Source: Candidatus Peribacteraceae bacterium
GTDB lineage: Bacteria > Patescibacteriota > Gracilibacteria > Peribacterales > Peribacteraceae
DNA length: 64,000 nucleotides
Assembly (NCBI GenBank): GCA_028703445.1
Contig: JAQVMW010000003.1
Location: 1 to 64,000 of the forward strand
Direction: 5' to 3'
Shown here in pieces: positions 36,391 through 45,166 of the stretch (its first letter is position 1; every line of letters begins with the position of its first letter). The notes below the pieces were generated by a model, which did no database searches, had not been told where the DNA came from, and worked only from the letters and a program-made list of their open reading frames with translations. A program made the position numbers and the translations under genes.

Positions 36391-36872
36391 GATGCGTCGC
36401 GGAAAACCTTCGCATGTGCATCACCCGGATACGGCCCCTGCTTCACCTCGAAAAATCGAGTCGGCTTGAGCATCTCAATCTGATGTCCCCCCGCAAGAAA
36501 GAGGAGGGCATCACCGGCACGCACCGTCTCTTCGGCCATGACCTGCCATACGTCATCGAAAACCGTCACTTGCACTTCACCCGACTCGATATAAAGGAAT
36601 TCTGCTCCCACTCTCTTTTCAGCCAGAACATCAAGATGCCGATGAGCGGCCACGCGGTACCCCTCCGGACGGTCGAAAAGCCCCAGTTGTAGCGCATCCT
36701 GCTGCGACGTCACGAAGCGCGCTCCTTCCACGGGCAAACCTTTGCGCATGAAGATCGCAAGTGTCTGATCGCCGTTCCTGACCACACGCACGGCATCCAT
36801 GGACGACATTGTACTGCAAAGAACCCGAAACGTGCCGAAAAAACCGCTGCAGGATTGCTGGGCAGTAGCCAT
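36387..36872 (-). CDS. Cupin-like protein
   Basis: YRVAAHRHLDVLAEKRVGAEFLYIESGEVQVTVFDDVWQVMAEETVRAGDALLFLAGGHQIEML. Confidence 0.7.
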   Translation of the reverse strand: MATAQQSCSGFFGTFRVLCSTMSSMDAVRVVRNGDQTLAIFMRKGLPVEGARFVTSQQDALQLGLFDRPEGYRVAAHRHLDVLAEKRVGAEFLYIESGEVQVTVFDDVWQVMAEETVRAGDALLFLAGGHQIEMLKPTRFFEVKQGPYPGDAHAKVFRDAS

Positions 36873-36895
36873 TCTGACAAGCTAGAGAGCACGTC

Positions 36896-38308
36896 ATGAG
36901 AATGACTTCCCTCAGACGGCTGAGTCACCTGCCTCCGGAGTGTCTGCTCCTCGCTGCATTTCTCTTCTTCGTATTGCGTCATCTCGGCACATTCCCCGCC
37001 GCCTGGGCGGATGACAGCCTCTTCATGCTCGTGGCGAAGTCGGTCGCGCAGGGACATGGGTATGCGCTGCCGATTCTGGGATACGACTGGGCGCACCCCT
37101 ACATCCTCGCCATCGGCCCCACCCTCATCTTCCCCGTAGCGCTCTCCATCAAACTGTTCGGCTTCTCTGTCGCCGCAGCCAGGATTCCCATGGTACTTTT
37201 TCTGCTCGGAACAACGGTGACTGTATACCTCTTTGCGCTCCGCTCGTTCAATCGCACAACTGCCCGATGGACAGCGTTCCTCTTCATCTCATTTTCGGCG
37301 TTCATCAATACCGGCAAGCCCGTCCTCGGCGAAATCCCCGGATTCTTCTTCCTCATGCTGGGGCTCCTCGCGATGCAGAGAAACAGCCGTACCGTCCTAT
37401 CCGCCATCATGGCAGGCGCCGCGTTCGGCCTCGCGGTCATGACCAAGCTCCCCTTCGGACTCATTTTTCCGGCTTTGGGACTTGCGTGGATCATTGCCGC
37501 GATCAGGCGGGACGGAAAGGAAACGATGTTCCTGACCATCGTCATCGTGAGTGCCGTCTTCGTGGCCATGATCGGCTTGTACTGGATGGGCGCCTTTGAC
37601 AAGGGATTCCTGGATGAGTTGCGCATCTTCCTCTTCGAGAAAAAGAGCGTCGTCCCCTCTGACCAATTCGTACCGATCGTCGCGCGACCCCGGGAATTGC
37701 TTCGCATGGCATACGGCCACTATGTCCTCGCTGCTATCCTCGCCCTCACCGGCTGGTGGACCACGCGCACCAAGATGCGCTCCTCGCTGTCCGTCATCAT
37801 CCTCTCCGTCGCAGCTCTCTTCGCCCTCTACTTCCTCAACGGTCCGGGGTGGTACCGGGCATTGCTCCCTTCGACGCTGTTGCTCTTCCTCTTCGTGCCC
37901 ACCGGCGCGCGCAGGCTTCTCGGCAGGTATGGCTCCATCGTTTTCTTAGGAGGCATGATTTTCGCGCAGGGATACTGGCAGTTCAATTATCGGGGTGCAT
38001 CCGACTCTCCCGAAGCAGCCATTGCGGCACAAACATTCGCGGCGGAGTGGCAGGGTCGCGATGTGGTGATTCTCTCTCCCGAAGTGTTTGTGCGTCTCCC
38101 GGAAAATTCTCACTGGCTCTTCCTCTCCGAAGAATTACGGAACGCAGAACGACAGCCGCCGGAGCTGAGGCAGAGACTGGAACAGGCAAAATGCCTCCCA
38201 ATCTTCCGCAAGGAGAGTCACGAGGACCTGGAGAAAAAAAAGGGGACCTACCTCCCGGTGAGCGGTCGCTATGTGGTATTCAGTCCATCTTCCGACTGTA
38301 AACAATGA
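36896..38308 (+). CDS. GT39-like membrane glycosyltransferase
   Basis: Polytopic; AWADDSLFMLVAKSVAQGHGYALPILGYDWAHPYILAIGPTLIFPVALSIKLFGFS. Confidence 0.78.
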   Translation: MRMTSLRRLSHLPPECLLLAAFLFFVLRHLGTFPAAWADDSLFMLVAKSVAQGHGYALPILGYDWAHPYILAIGPTLIFPVALSIKLFGFSVAAARIPMVLFLLGTTVTVYLFALRSFNRTTARWTAFLFISFSAFINTGKPVLGEIPGFFFLMLGLLAMQRNSRTVLSAIMAGAAFGLAVMTKLPFGLIFPALGLAWIIAAIRRDGKETMFLTIVIVSAVFVAMIGLYWMGAFDKGFLDELRIFLFEKKSVVPSDQFVPIVARPRELLRMAYGHYVLAAILALTGWWTTRTKMRSSLSVIILSVAALFALYFLNGPGWYRALLPSTLLLFLFVPTGARRLLGRYGSIVFLGGMIFAQGYWQFNYRGASDSPEAAIAAQTFAAEWQGRDVVILSPEVFVRLPENSHWLFLSEELRNAERQPPELRQRLEQAKCLPIFRKESHEDLEKKKGTYLPVSGRYVVFSPSSDCKQ

Positions 38309-38688
38309 ACGCTCTCCTCCGTCATCTTCCGCAATTCTCCCTCTACGTCCTCTCGGGTGGAACGGCTGCCGTCGTGGACTTCGGAAGTTATGCCATTTTG
38401 CTCCGTCTCGGTGTCTGGTACATCGTCGCGACGGTGGTGGGCGGTGTTCTGGGATTCGCCACGACGTTCCTGATGAATAAGTATGTCGCGTTCAAGAAAA
38501 AGAATGATTTCTTGCGACACCTCTTCCGCTTCTTCATCGTGGATATGGCGAATATCCTCGTGGGTGCAATCGTGCTCTACGGACTCGTGGATGGCCTGGG
38601 AATGGAAAAACAGGTGGCGAAGATCCTCACCATGGGCATGGTCGTGCTATGGAATTACTTCATTTATAAATTCTTCGTCTACGTGTGA
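38305..38688 (+). CDS. GtrA-family membrane protein
   Basis: QFSLYVLSGGTAAVVDFGSYAILLRLG...GFATTFLMNKYVAFKKKNDFLRHLFRFFIVD. Confidence 0.9.
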   Translation: MNALLRHLPQFSLYVLSGGTAAVVDFGSYAILLRLGVWYIVATVVGGVLGFATTFLMNKYVAFKKKNDFLRHLFRFFIVDMANILVGAIVLYGLVDGLGMEKQVAKILTMGMVVLWNYFIYKFFVYV

Positions 38689-39911
38689 AAAAAACTACCT
38701 GCGCTTTTGGCTTCTACGATCTTGAGGGACAACGCTCGTGGGTGATCCGCAAAGGGATCGAGGAGTCAGGCTATGACGTGGTTCTATGCCGGACCGACGC
38801 GCGCGGCTTTCTGCCAAAGATACGGGACCTATTTAACCAGTGGAAAAAAATTGAGTGTTCTCTTGCCTCTACGCAGGAACCGAAGCTGGCTGCAATACCC
38901 ACAACAATCAACAGAAACCAACGAGATGAAATAATCGCGCGAAGGCGGGCTTCGCCCGCCTGGAGCGCAACCACTGAGGGAAGGGTGGGCTCGTGGGAGG
39001 GACACCGCAGGTGGCCATCCCACGCAATTGATGCACTCTACGTCGTGTTCCCGGGCCACTACGTGATGCCCCTCGCATGGTGGCTGGCACGGAAAAGAAA
39101 GATCCCCATCATCCTCGATGTCTTCATCTCACTCTACGAAACCGAGGTGGAGGACAGAAAGCGCGTCAGCCAGTGGAATCCGAAGGCGTGGATGTTATGG
39201 TTGATCGATTGGAGTGCCTGCGCGCTCGCCGAAACGATCCTCATCGATACGGAGGAACACCGGGATTTCTTCGTGAAGCGTTACCGCATCGCACGCGAAA
39301 AATTCCTGGTGATCCCCGTCGGATGCCGCACCGATCTCTTCTTTCCACGGGCAACAGAACAACAGGAAACATTCCGCGTCCGCTTTCACGGGTCATTCAT
39401 CCCCCTGCACGGGGTCGAAACGATTCTCCATGCCGCACAGGAACTTAAAAATGACGGCATCGTGTTCGAATTGGCGGGAAAAGGACAGACGCTTCCCGCG
39501 ATGCAGAAACTCGCCGAGGAACTGGATCTGACCAACGTTCGATTCGTGGGTATGAAGCCGCTTCGGGAAATTCCGGACTTCATCGCCGGTGCGGATGCGT
39601 GTCTGGGCATTTTTGGAACGGGAGCCAAAGCGAAGCGCGTGATTCCCACCAAAGCCTTCGAGATCTTGGCCATGGGAAAACCGCTCATCACTGCGCGTTC
39701 GCCTGCAACCGAGCGGGTCTTCCGTGACAGGGAAAACGCCATGCTCGTGACAGCGGGAGATCCGCGCGACCTCGCGGAGAAAATCCGGGAGTTAAAAACC
39801 CATTCGGACATTGCAGCATCGATAGCCCAAAACGGGCGCTCTCTCTTCCTCAAAAAATTCCAACCGTGGACCGTGGTCGAACCACTTGTGGCGTGGCTCC
39901 AGACACATTAA
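38685..39911 (+). CDS. GT4-like glycosyltransferase with an in-frame family A insertion
   Basis: VRFHGSFIPLHGVETILHAAQELKNDGIVFELAGKGQTLPAMQKLAEEL; KRVIPTKAFEILAMGKPLITARSPATERVF. Confidence 0.85.
   Translation: MKKTTCAFGFYDLEGQRSWVIRKGIEESGYDVVLCRTDARGFLPKIRDLFNQWKKIECSLASTQEPKLAAIPTTINRNQRDEIIARRRASPAWSATTEGRVGSWEGHRRWPSHAIDALYVVFPGHYVMPLAWWLARKRKIPIILDVFISLYETEVEDRKRVSQWNPKAWMLWLIDWSACALAETILIDTEEHRDFFVKRYRIAREKFLVIPVGCRTDLFFPRATEQQETFRVRFHGSFIPLHGVETILHAAQELKNDGIVFELAGKGQTLPAMQKLAEELDLTNVRFVGMKPLREIPDFIAGADACLGIFGTGAKAKRVIPTKAFEILAMGKPLITARSPATERVFRDRENAMLVTAGDPRDLAEKIRELKTHSDIAASIAQNGRSLFLKKFQPWTVVEPLVAWLQTH
38930..39026 (+). repeat. Family A two-hairpin element, copy A5, in frame in the GT4 gene
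   Basis: aataatcgcgcgaaggcgggcttcgcccgcctggagcgc...ggctcgtgggagggacaccgcaggtggccatcccacgc. Confidence 0.88.
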
Positions 39912-39970
39912 GGAACGGACAAAACAACACACACGTACAATACAGCAAACAGAAACATATCCTGCTCAAC

Positions 39971-40080
39971 CTCTCCCCCTCACCCCCTCTCCACGAGAGA
40001 GGGGGAATGTTTGATGTTTGTGATTGTTGTTATTACTCAGGCGTTCTCCCCTTCCTCTTGTGGAGGAAGGGGCTGGGAGA
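39971..40080. repeat. Two family B-type hairpins, intergenic
   Basis: ctctccccctcaccccctctccacgagagaggggga; ttctccccttcctcttgtggaggaaggggctgggag. Confidence 0.8.
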
Positions 40081-40109
40081 TGGAGGTTATGTGCAGAGAG
40101 AAAAAAATG

Positions 40110-41822
40110 TCACAAACCAACTTTATACAGCACCCAATTCCCCTCATCCCCCTCCACTTTTATGAGCGGAACCTTCAGCCGTTTGAGATTCCACTCCGGA
40201 TTCCTGAGCTGATCCCACAGCACATACTGCACCCCGTACTTTTTGAGCGCCCCCTTGGGATCACTGTCCATTCTCCTGCACGCCTCTTCGACCAGCTTTA
40301 TTTCCCGTTCCCGCGCATCGGTGCCGCGACCTGCCGTGAGCGAAGTCGAACGGTTGGCCGCATTCGCATCGGGCCAGACCAGATGCATCTGCTCGCTGAT
40401 ACGCCGCTTTGCGGGCGCGAGAGGAAGGAAGCCGAGACACACCCGTTCGGCAATCTCTTCGTGTGTTAGGAAAGCGCTCTCGAGATAGATGGACATCACA
40501 ATGTCATGCTGAGTCGATGCTGCGATGAAAGCGGACGTGGTGCTGTCAGAGAGAATTCGCGTGCGCGGCATGCGATCGAGGAGCAACAACAACGTGGAAA
40601 AATGCTGTTCCGAAAATCGGCCGGGACGAACAGTAAACTGAGTGAGAACGGGACGGTTATCCCACGCAATCGCAGCGATCATCAGAGCGGAGGCGCCCAG
40701 CGAGAGAATGAGCAGCGCCCCCCTGTGGTAAGCGTGGTCGAACCATTCGCGGGTGCGGAATCCTGTGCGAAACACCGAAACAGAGAGGAGAAACGCGCAT
40801 ACCGACGCCAGTGCGATCGCAAACGTGAAATGCGACGTGAACGCGAGCACGTGTCCATGCACGACCTGCTGATTGATGACGACGAACACCGCCACTGGAA
40901 AGAGAATGGCGTACTGCTTGCTGCCCTGTAGCAGAGGCATCCTGCGACGCGCAAAGAGGAGGAACAAAGATAAGAACAGGAAGATTGCAGAGTAGATCCA
41001 GGATTCCGGAAGGTGCGTGAAGTGCATCCCTTGCCGGAACGCCATCTCCTCATACAGAGGATTTTGCATTGCACGGAACATCGAAAAAAGGAACGGACTG
41101 GCTGCGGCGATCCCGACGATCAAAAGAAGAATCAGCCGCCCGACGCGCGACCGTCTGAAAGAAACGCGCCGCCGCTGACGCCACCACACGACGAATTCCC
41201 AGAGCAAGAGAAGCCCTGCATACGTCCAGGCGAACATCCACGCCCACAGATACACGCCGAACAGCACCCCCAGAGCAACGCCTCCAAGCAGCGTACAGAA
41301 CATGGATCGCCGTTCCAGAGCCAGCATGATCAGCAGAATCGTCAGCAGGACGAGAAGAAAACTCTCCCGCTGGTGAATGGGCCGGTTGAGCGAATAGAAC
41401 AACGGCAGCAAAAAAAGTGCTGATCCAAGTAGTGACCGTGGACGCGAGAAACCGGCGAGCCTGAAAAAGAGGAGGAGTGAGAGAAGGAGCAGAATGGGAA
41501 TGACCGAATCCATCACTTGGAACACGGTGGCGGCGCGAAATCCAATCCAGCGAAAGAGCGCCCCCTCCGCCTGCTCAATGAGCGCAAAGTGCATTCCGGG
41601 GGCATAGGGATCACCGAGGTACGGTTGTGCCGCCTGTTCCGGCCGTCCGGTGAGCGCCTCTTCAAGACGAGCGAGGTACTGATACTCATCGGAATTGAGA
41701 TGAACGAGTATCCCTTTCGACTCCGGCTGTATCAGATGCAGAAACTGCGGAACTTGCAGAGCGACTCCGAGGAAGAGCGCACAACCCGAGACAATCAGCA
41801 TCCACTTTGTACGATCGGTCAT
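40110..41822 (-). CDS. Polytopic membrane protein, possible glycosyltransferase
   Basis: Many TM segments; LNSDEYQYLARLEEALTGRPEQAAQPYLGDPYAPGMHFALIEQ. Confidence 0.65.
   Translation of the reverse strand: MTDRTKWMLIVSGCALFLGVALQVPQFLHLIQPESKGILVHLNSDEYQYLARLEEALTGRPEQAAQPYLGDPYAPGMHFALIEQAEGALFRWIGFRAATVFQVMDSVIPILLLLSLLLFFRLAGFSRPRSLLGSALFLLPLFYSLNRPIHQRESFLLVLLTILLIMLALERRSMFCTLLGGVALGVLFGVYLWAWMFAWTYAGLLLLWEFVVWWRQRRRVSFRRSRVGRLILLLIVGIAAASPFLFSMFRAMQNPLYEEMAFRQGMHFTHLPESWIYSAIFLFLSLFLLFARRRMPLLQGSKQYAILFPVAVFVVINQQVVHGHVLAFTSHFTFAIALASVCAFLLSVSVFRTGFRTREWFDHAYHRGALLILSLGASALMIAAIAWDNRPVLTQFTVRPGRFSEQHFSTLLLLLDRMPRTRILSDSTTSAFIAASTQHDIVMSIYLESAFLTHEEIAERVCLGFLPLAPAKRRISEQMHLVWPDANAANRSTSLTAGRGTDAREREIKLVEEACRRMDSDPKGALKKYGVQYVLWDQLRNPEWNLKRLKVPLIKVEGDEGNWVLYKVGL
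40330..40353. repeat. Family C variant in frame in the membrane protein (RSTSLTAGR)
   Basis: cctgccgtgagcgaagtcgaacgg. Confidence 0.6.
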
Positions 41823-41842
41823 GAGAAGAGAATATCAGATCC

Positions 41843-42532
41843 TCACAACAAACCGAGTCGGACTTTCAGCATCATGAGCATGCCCTTCCAAGCATCACGG
41901 AAACAGATCTTCTTCCCTTCCTCCAGTGTGCGGGGATGGTACGAAATGGGAACCTCGATAATCGGAATACCGCGCTTGAGGCATTTCGCGCTGATTTCCG
42001 CCTCCATCTCGAAACCAGTGGAACGGAGACCGAAGGATCGGAAAACGTCTGTAGGGAGCAGTTTGTAGCACGTGTAGGAATCGGTGACGCGTTTGAAGAA
42101 GAGCAGACTTAAGATGGCGCTCAACACCTTGTTCCCCCAGAGAAAACGACGGTAGAGACAGGGATTGAACTTCAGGAAACGGGAACCGAAGACGGCACTC
42201 CCCGGAGAGGCCAACGCAGTGATGAGCAACGTATGGATTTCCGCGGGATCGTACTCCATGTCCGCATCCTGAATGACCACGTAGGGGGCATGCACGTACG
42301 AGAGACCGGTGCGGATGGCATCCCCTTTGCCGCCATTGGGCTTTTCGACGACTTGATCCTGCGGTCGCGCAAGGCGGCGAAGGATCTCGAGTGAATGATC
42401 CTTGGATCCATCATTCACAAAAATCACCTCCGTTGCATTGTCACACGCGGCAAAAATACGCGGCACAATCGCTTCGAGCGTGCGCTCCTCGTTGTAGACC
42501 GGGACGATGATGGTCAGACGCGGCGATTCCAT
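41843..42532 (-). CDS. GT2 (DPM1-like) glycosyltransferase
   Basis: LTIIVPVYNEERTLEAIVPRIFAACDNATEVIFVNDGSKDHSLEIL...VVIQDADMEYDPAEI. Confidence 0.9.
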   Translation of the reverse strand: MESPRLTIIVPVYNEERTLEAIVPRIFAACDNATEVIFVNDGSKDHSLEILRRLARPQDQVVEKPNGGKGDAIRTGLSYVHAPYVVIQDADMEYDPAEIHTLLITALASPGSAVFGSRFLKFNPCLYRRFLWGNKVLSAILSLLFFKRVTDSYTCYKLLPTDVFRSFGLRSTGFEMEAEISAKCLKRGIPIIEVPISYHPRTLEEGKKICFRDAWKGMLMMLKVRLGLL

Positions 42533-42617
42533 GCAAAAGCGGGATACTGCTATGGCGCGCGCATCGTCTATCATTGCCAGAATTGCCGCAAGAGATTTCA
42601 GCTGTTACGCTCACGGC

Positions 42618-43949
42618 ATGTACACCCGGCCTTGGATGAAAGAAGCAGGGATCCTCACGACAATCGTTCTGCTCGGGCTCGTATTGCGCCTGTTTTCGTT
42701 TTCCTGGAACACCTTTCCCCATGCCGACGTTGGAGGTGATGTGATGGTGGGATCGGTCTTTCTGCAATTGGGCAACCTCTGGGACGAGGCTCCCGACCCT
42801 TTGGCCCCGCGTCATCCCACCCTGTTTCCGATTGATTCGCGCGAAGGAATCCCTGCCCTGCAACACGGACCCGTATGGATTCTCTTGGGAAGCGGCCTCT
42901 CGAGCCTCTGGCATGGAAACACGGAGGCGGATGTGTACTTCGCTCTCCGTCTGCTCTCCGTCATGTTTGGAACAACCATGATCGTGATGCTCTGGTTGGT
43001 ATCCCGCCCTCTCATCGGCAAAGAAAAGGCACTCGTGTGTGCGCTCTGGACGAGTATGTCCTACCTGCTCATCGACTATTCCGGCAACGGAGCGTTCTAC
43101 GTCCTGCAGGGCACGCTCTACCTGCTCTGGCTCTTGATCGCGCTTAAGCAGCCGACATGGAAACGCGCGGCAGCTCTCGGCACCGTGACCGGATTCGCCT
43201 ACCTTGTGAACTACCAGTCCATCATGCTGCTGCCAGCCTCGATTTTCCTCGAGCTCTTTCAGTGCACACAGAAACGAAAATGTCTGCTCAATATGATCGC
43301 CGTGACGGTGATGACTGGCTTGCTTGCATCCCCATGGCTCATCCGCAATGCACTTCTTGTAGGTGATCCGTTCGCCCATCACCTCCTGAACTCAAATTAC
43401 GTGTTCTCGAAGTCAGGAATCCACGCCACTGTCGTGGATTACGTGTACCAATTTCCCGGAACCTGGGAACGGACATCGGCAATTATCAGTATGATCGTGA
43501 CCTCCTGGCTGCCCAACAATTCCTTCTACGTCGCGCGCAAACTCTTCATCCTGGCTCCGATTGCATTCATTTTCTTCAGTTACGGTCTCATTAATCAGAT
43601 CCTCTCTCGGGAACGCCGATATCGGCTCCTCCCTGTCTTGCTCCTCTTTGCCGCGCACTTTCTCATCTCGGCCAGCTGGCCCATCACCAAGTTCCGCTAC
43701 TTTGTCCCGCTCCTTCCCCTCGTGTTCCTGCTCTCGCTCGAGGCAATCGAACATCTGGTTCCGCGGCCGAGAACGCAGATTCTCCTCCTCTCTCTGATCA
43801 GTGTGACTTTTGTTCTGACCGCCCTCCTTACCTACCTCTCCGTCCCCACGCACACCTATTACTACGACGGCGCCATCACGACCGATCCCTTCAGCGGCCG
43901 CGGAGAGTGGAACTACCTCAGGGATAACAACTTCCTCCCGTCTCCATGA
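42618..43949 (+). CDS. GT39-like membrane glycosyltransferase
   Basis: Polytopic; FSWNTFPHADVGGDVMVGSVFLQLGNLWDEAPDPLAPRHPTLFP. Confidence 0.7.
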   Translation: MYTRPWMKEAGILTTIVLLGLVLRLFSFSWNTFPHADVGGDVMVGSVFLQLGNLWDEAPDPLAPRHPTLFPIDSREGIPALQHGPVWILLGSGLSSLWHGNTEADVYFALRLLSVMFGTTMIVMLWLVSRPLIGKEKALVCALWTSMSYLLIDYSGNGAFYVLQGTLYLLWLLIALKQPTWKRAAALGTVTGFAYLVNYQSIMLLPASIFLELFQCTQKRKCLLNMIAVTVMTGLLASPWLIRNALLVGDPFAHHLLNSNYVFSKSGIHATVVDYVYQFPGTWERTSAIISMIVTSWLPNNSFYVARKLFILAPIAFIFFSYGLINQILSRERRYRLLPVLLLFAAHFLISASWPITKFRYFVPLLPLVFLLSLEAIEHLVPRPRTQILLLSLISVTFVLTALLTYLSVPTHTYYYDGAITTDPFSGRGEWNYLRDNNFLPSP

Positions 43950-44038
43950 AGCCGCTTCGAATCATCCTCTACGTTTTCATCACCGGCTGCCTGCTCTTCA
44001 CGTTCGTGAACGGGGTCATTATGCGGCTGACAATCTGA
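43946..44038 (+). CDS. 30-aa putative membrane microprotein, ATGA-overlapping with the upstream gene
   Basis: MKPLRIILYVFITGCLLFTFVNGVIMRLTI*; shorter than the ORF track shows. Confidence 0.45.
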   Translation: MKPLRIILYVFITGCLLFTFVNGVIMRLTI

Positions 44039-44040
44039 AG

Positions 44041-44126
44041 GACGATTGGCAATTGGCGATTTCTCCATTGGCGACTTGCGTTGAGTGAAGTTTCGCCAAT
44101 CGCCATATCGGCAATCGTCAATTACT
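44041..44126. repeat. Inverted short tandem repeat hairpin between convergent genes
   Basis: gattggcaattggcgatttctccattggcgac ... cgccaatcgccatatcggcaatcgtcaatt. Confidence 0.82.
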
Positions 44127-45166
44127 CACTCCATCTCCCTCACCAATCTCTCAATCAACTTCGCAAGACTGTGTTGTTCCACCACTCTCTTCCTCAGCTC
44201 TTCACTTAAAGCGGCTCTTTCGGACTGGGACAGAGTCAGTATGTTCTGCGCGCTATTTGCCATCGTCTCATCAGTCGCCCGACACGACTGCGGCAGCACC
44301 TCCTGAGCGGCAGCACTTGAGGAAACAACCGGACATCCCGAGGCCATCGCCTCCAGCACGGCTTTATCCAGCCCCCCTATGCAGGCATGCAACATGAAAT
44401 CCGCATGCCGGAGCAACCCGGGCATCTCAGATGGATCCACCCATCGCACTTCGACGCGCCCAGCAATGCCCAGTTGCATGAGCAGTGACTGCACTCTCTC
44501 CCACTCCCCCTCATCGGCCTGTGTTATCACGCCACCGGCAATGACTAATCGACACGACGAGGGAAGCTTGGCGAACGCACGAAGGATCGCGTCATAGTGC
44601 TTGGACTCCGTGATTCGTCCCACAGAGACAACCAAACCCGTTTCATGGTGCCCCCCTCTCCCACTGGGAGAGGGGTCGGGGGTGAGGGGCAGATGAAAAA
44701 CCTCCGTATCGATTCCATGTCCCGTCACCACCTGTTTACGGTGCGGACGCGGCAAACCTTGAGCCGTGGCGGAGAAGACTTTCCGGACGAGGAGGAGGGC
44801 CACATGCAGGCGCCAGCTTCCGCGGCGGATTTCGTACCACAGGTAAATACGCTTTCGCAGAAGCAACCACATCGGCCACCCCAGAATCACCCACACCGGC
44901 GTCATGTGCACGAAAACACAGTCATAATTGTCGCGCTCGCGCCAGATGAGCCGCCAAAATGTGAAAATTTGCTGCCACACCGGTCTGCCGCATTCCTTTC
45001 CGAGGGAATAAATCGTCGCGTTCGACGGCAGTGACACCTGCCCGGCGTACTGCGCGGCAACCGTGAGGTGTTCCGTGCGGGATGCGAACGCAGTCATCCA
45101 CCGGTGAAAGAATCCCAGAATGGGATCGGAGAAGTCGGCCTTCTGGGTGACGACGAGCAGTTTCAT
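44126..45166 (-). CDS. GT4 glycosyltransferase with an in-frame family B insertion
   Basis: GLVVSVGRITESKHYDAILRAFAKLPSSCRLVIAGG; insertion LPLTPDPSPSGRGGHHE. Confidence 0.87.
   Translation of the reverse strand: MKLLVVTQKADFSDPILGFFHRWMTAFASRTEHLTVAAQYAGQVSLPSNATIYSLGKECGRPVWQQIFTFWRLIWRERDNYDCVFVHMTPVWVILGWPMWLLLRKRIYLWYEIRRGSWRLHVALLLVRKVFSATAQGLPRPHRKQVVTGHGIDTEVFHLPLTPDPSPSGRGGHHETGLVVSVGRITESKHYDAILRAFAKLPSSCRLVIAGGVITQADEGEWERVQSLLMQLGIAGRVEVRWVDPSEMPGLLRHADFMLHACIGGLDKAVLEAMASGCPVVSSSAAAQEVLPQSCRATDETMANSAQNILTLSQSERAALSEELRKRVVEQHSLAKLIERLVREME
44651..44690. repeat. Family B repeat in frame in the GT4 gene
   Basis: cccccctctcccactgggagaggggtcgggggtgaggggc. Confidence 0.85.
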
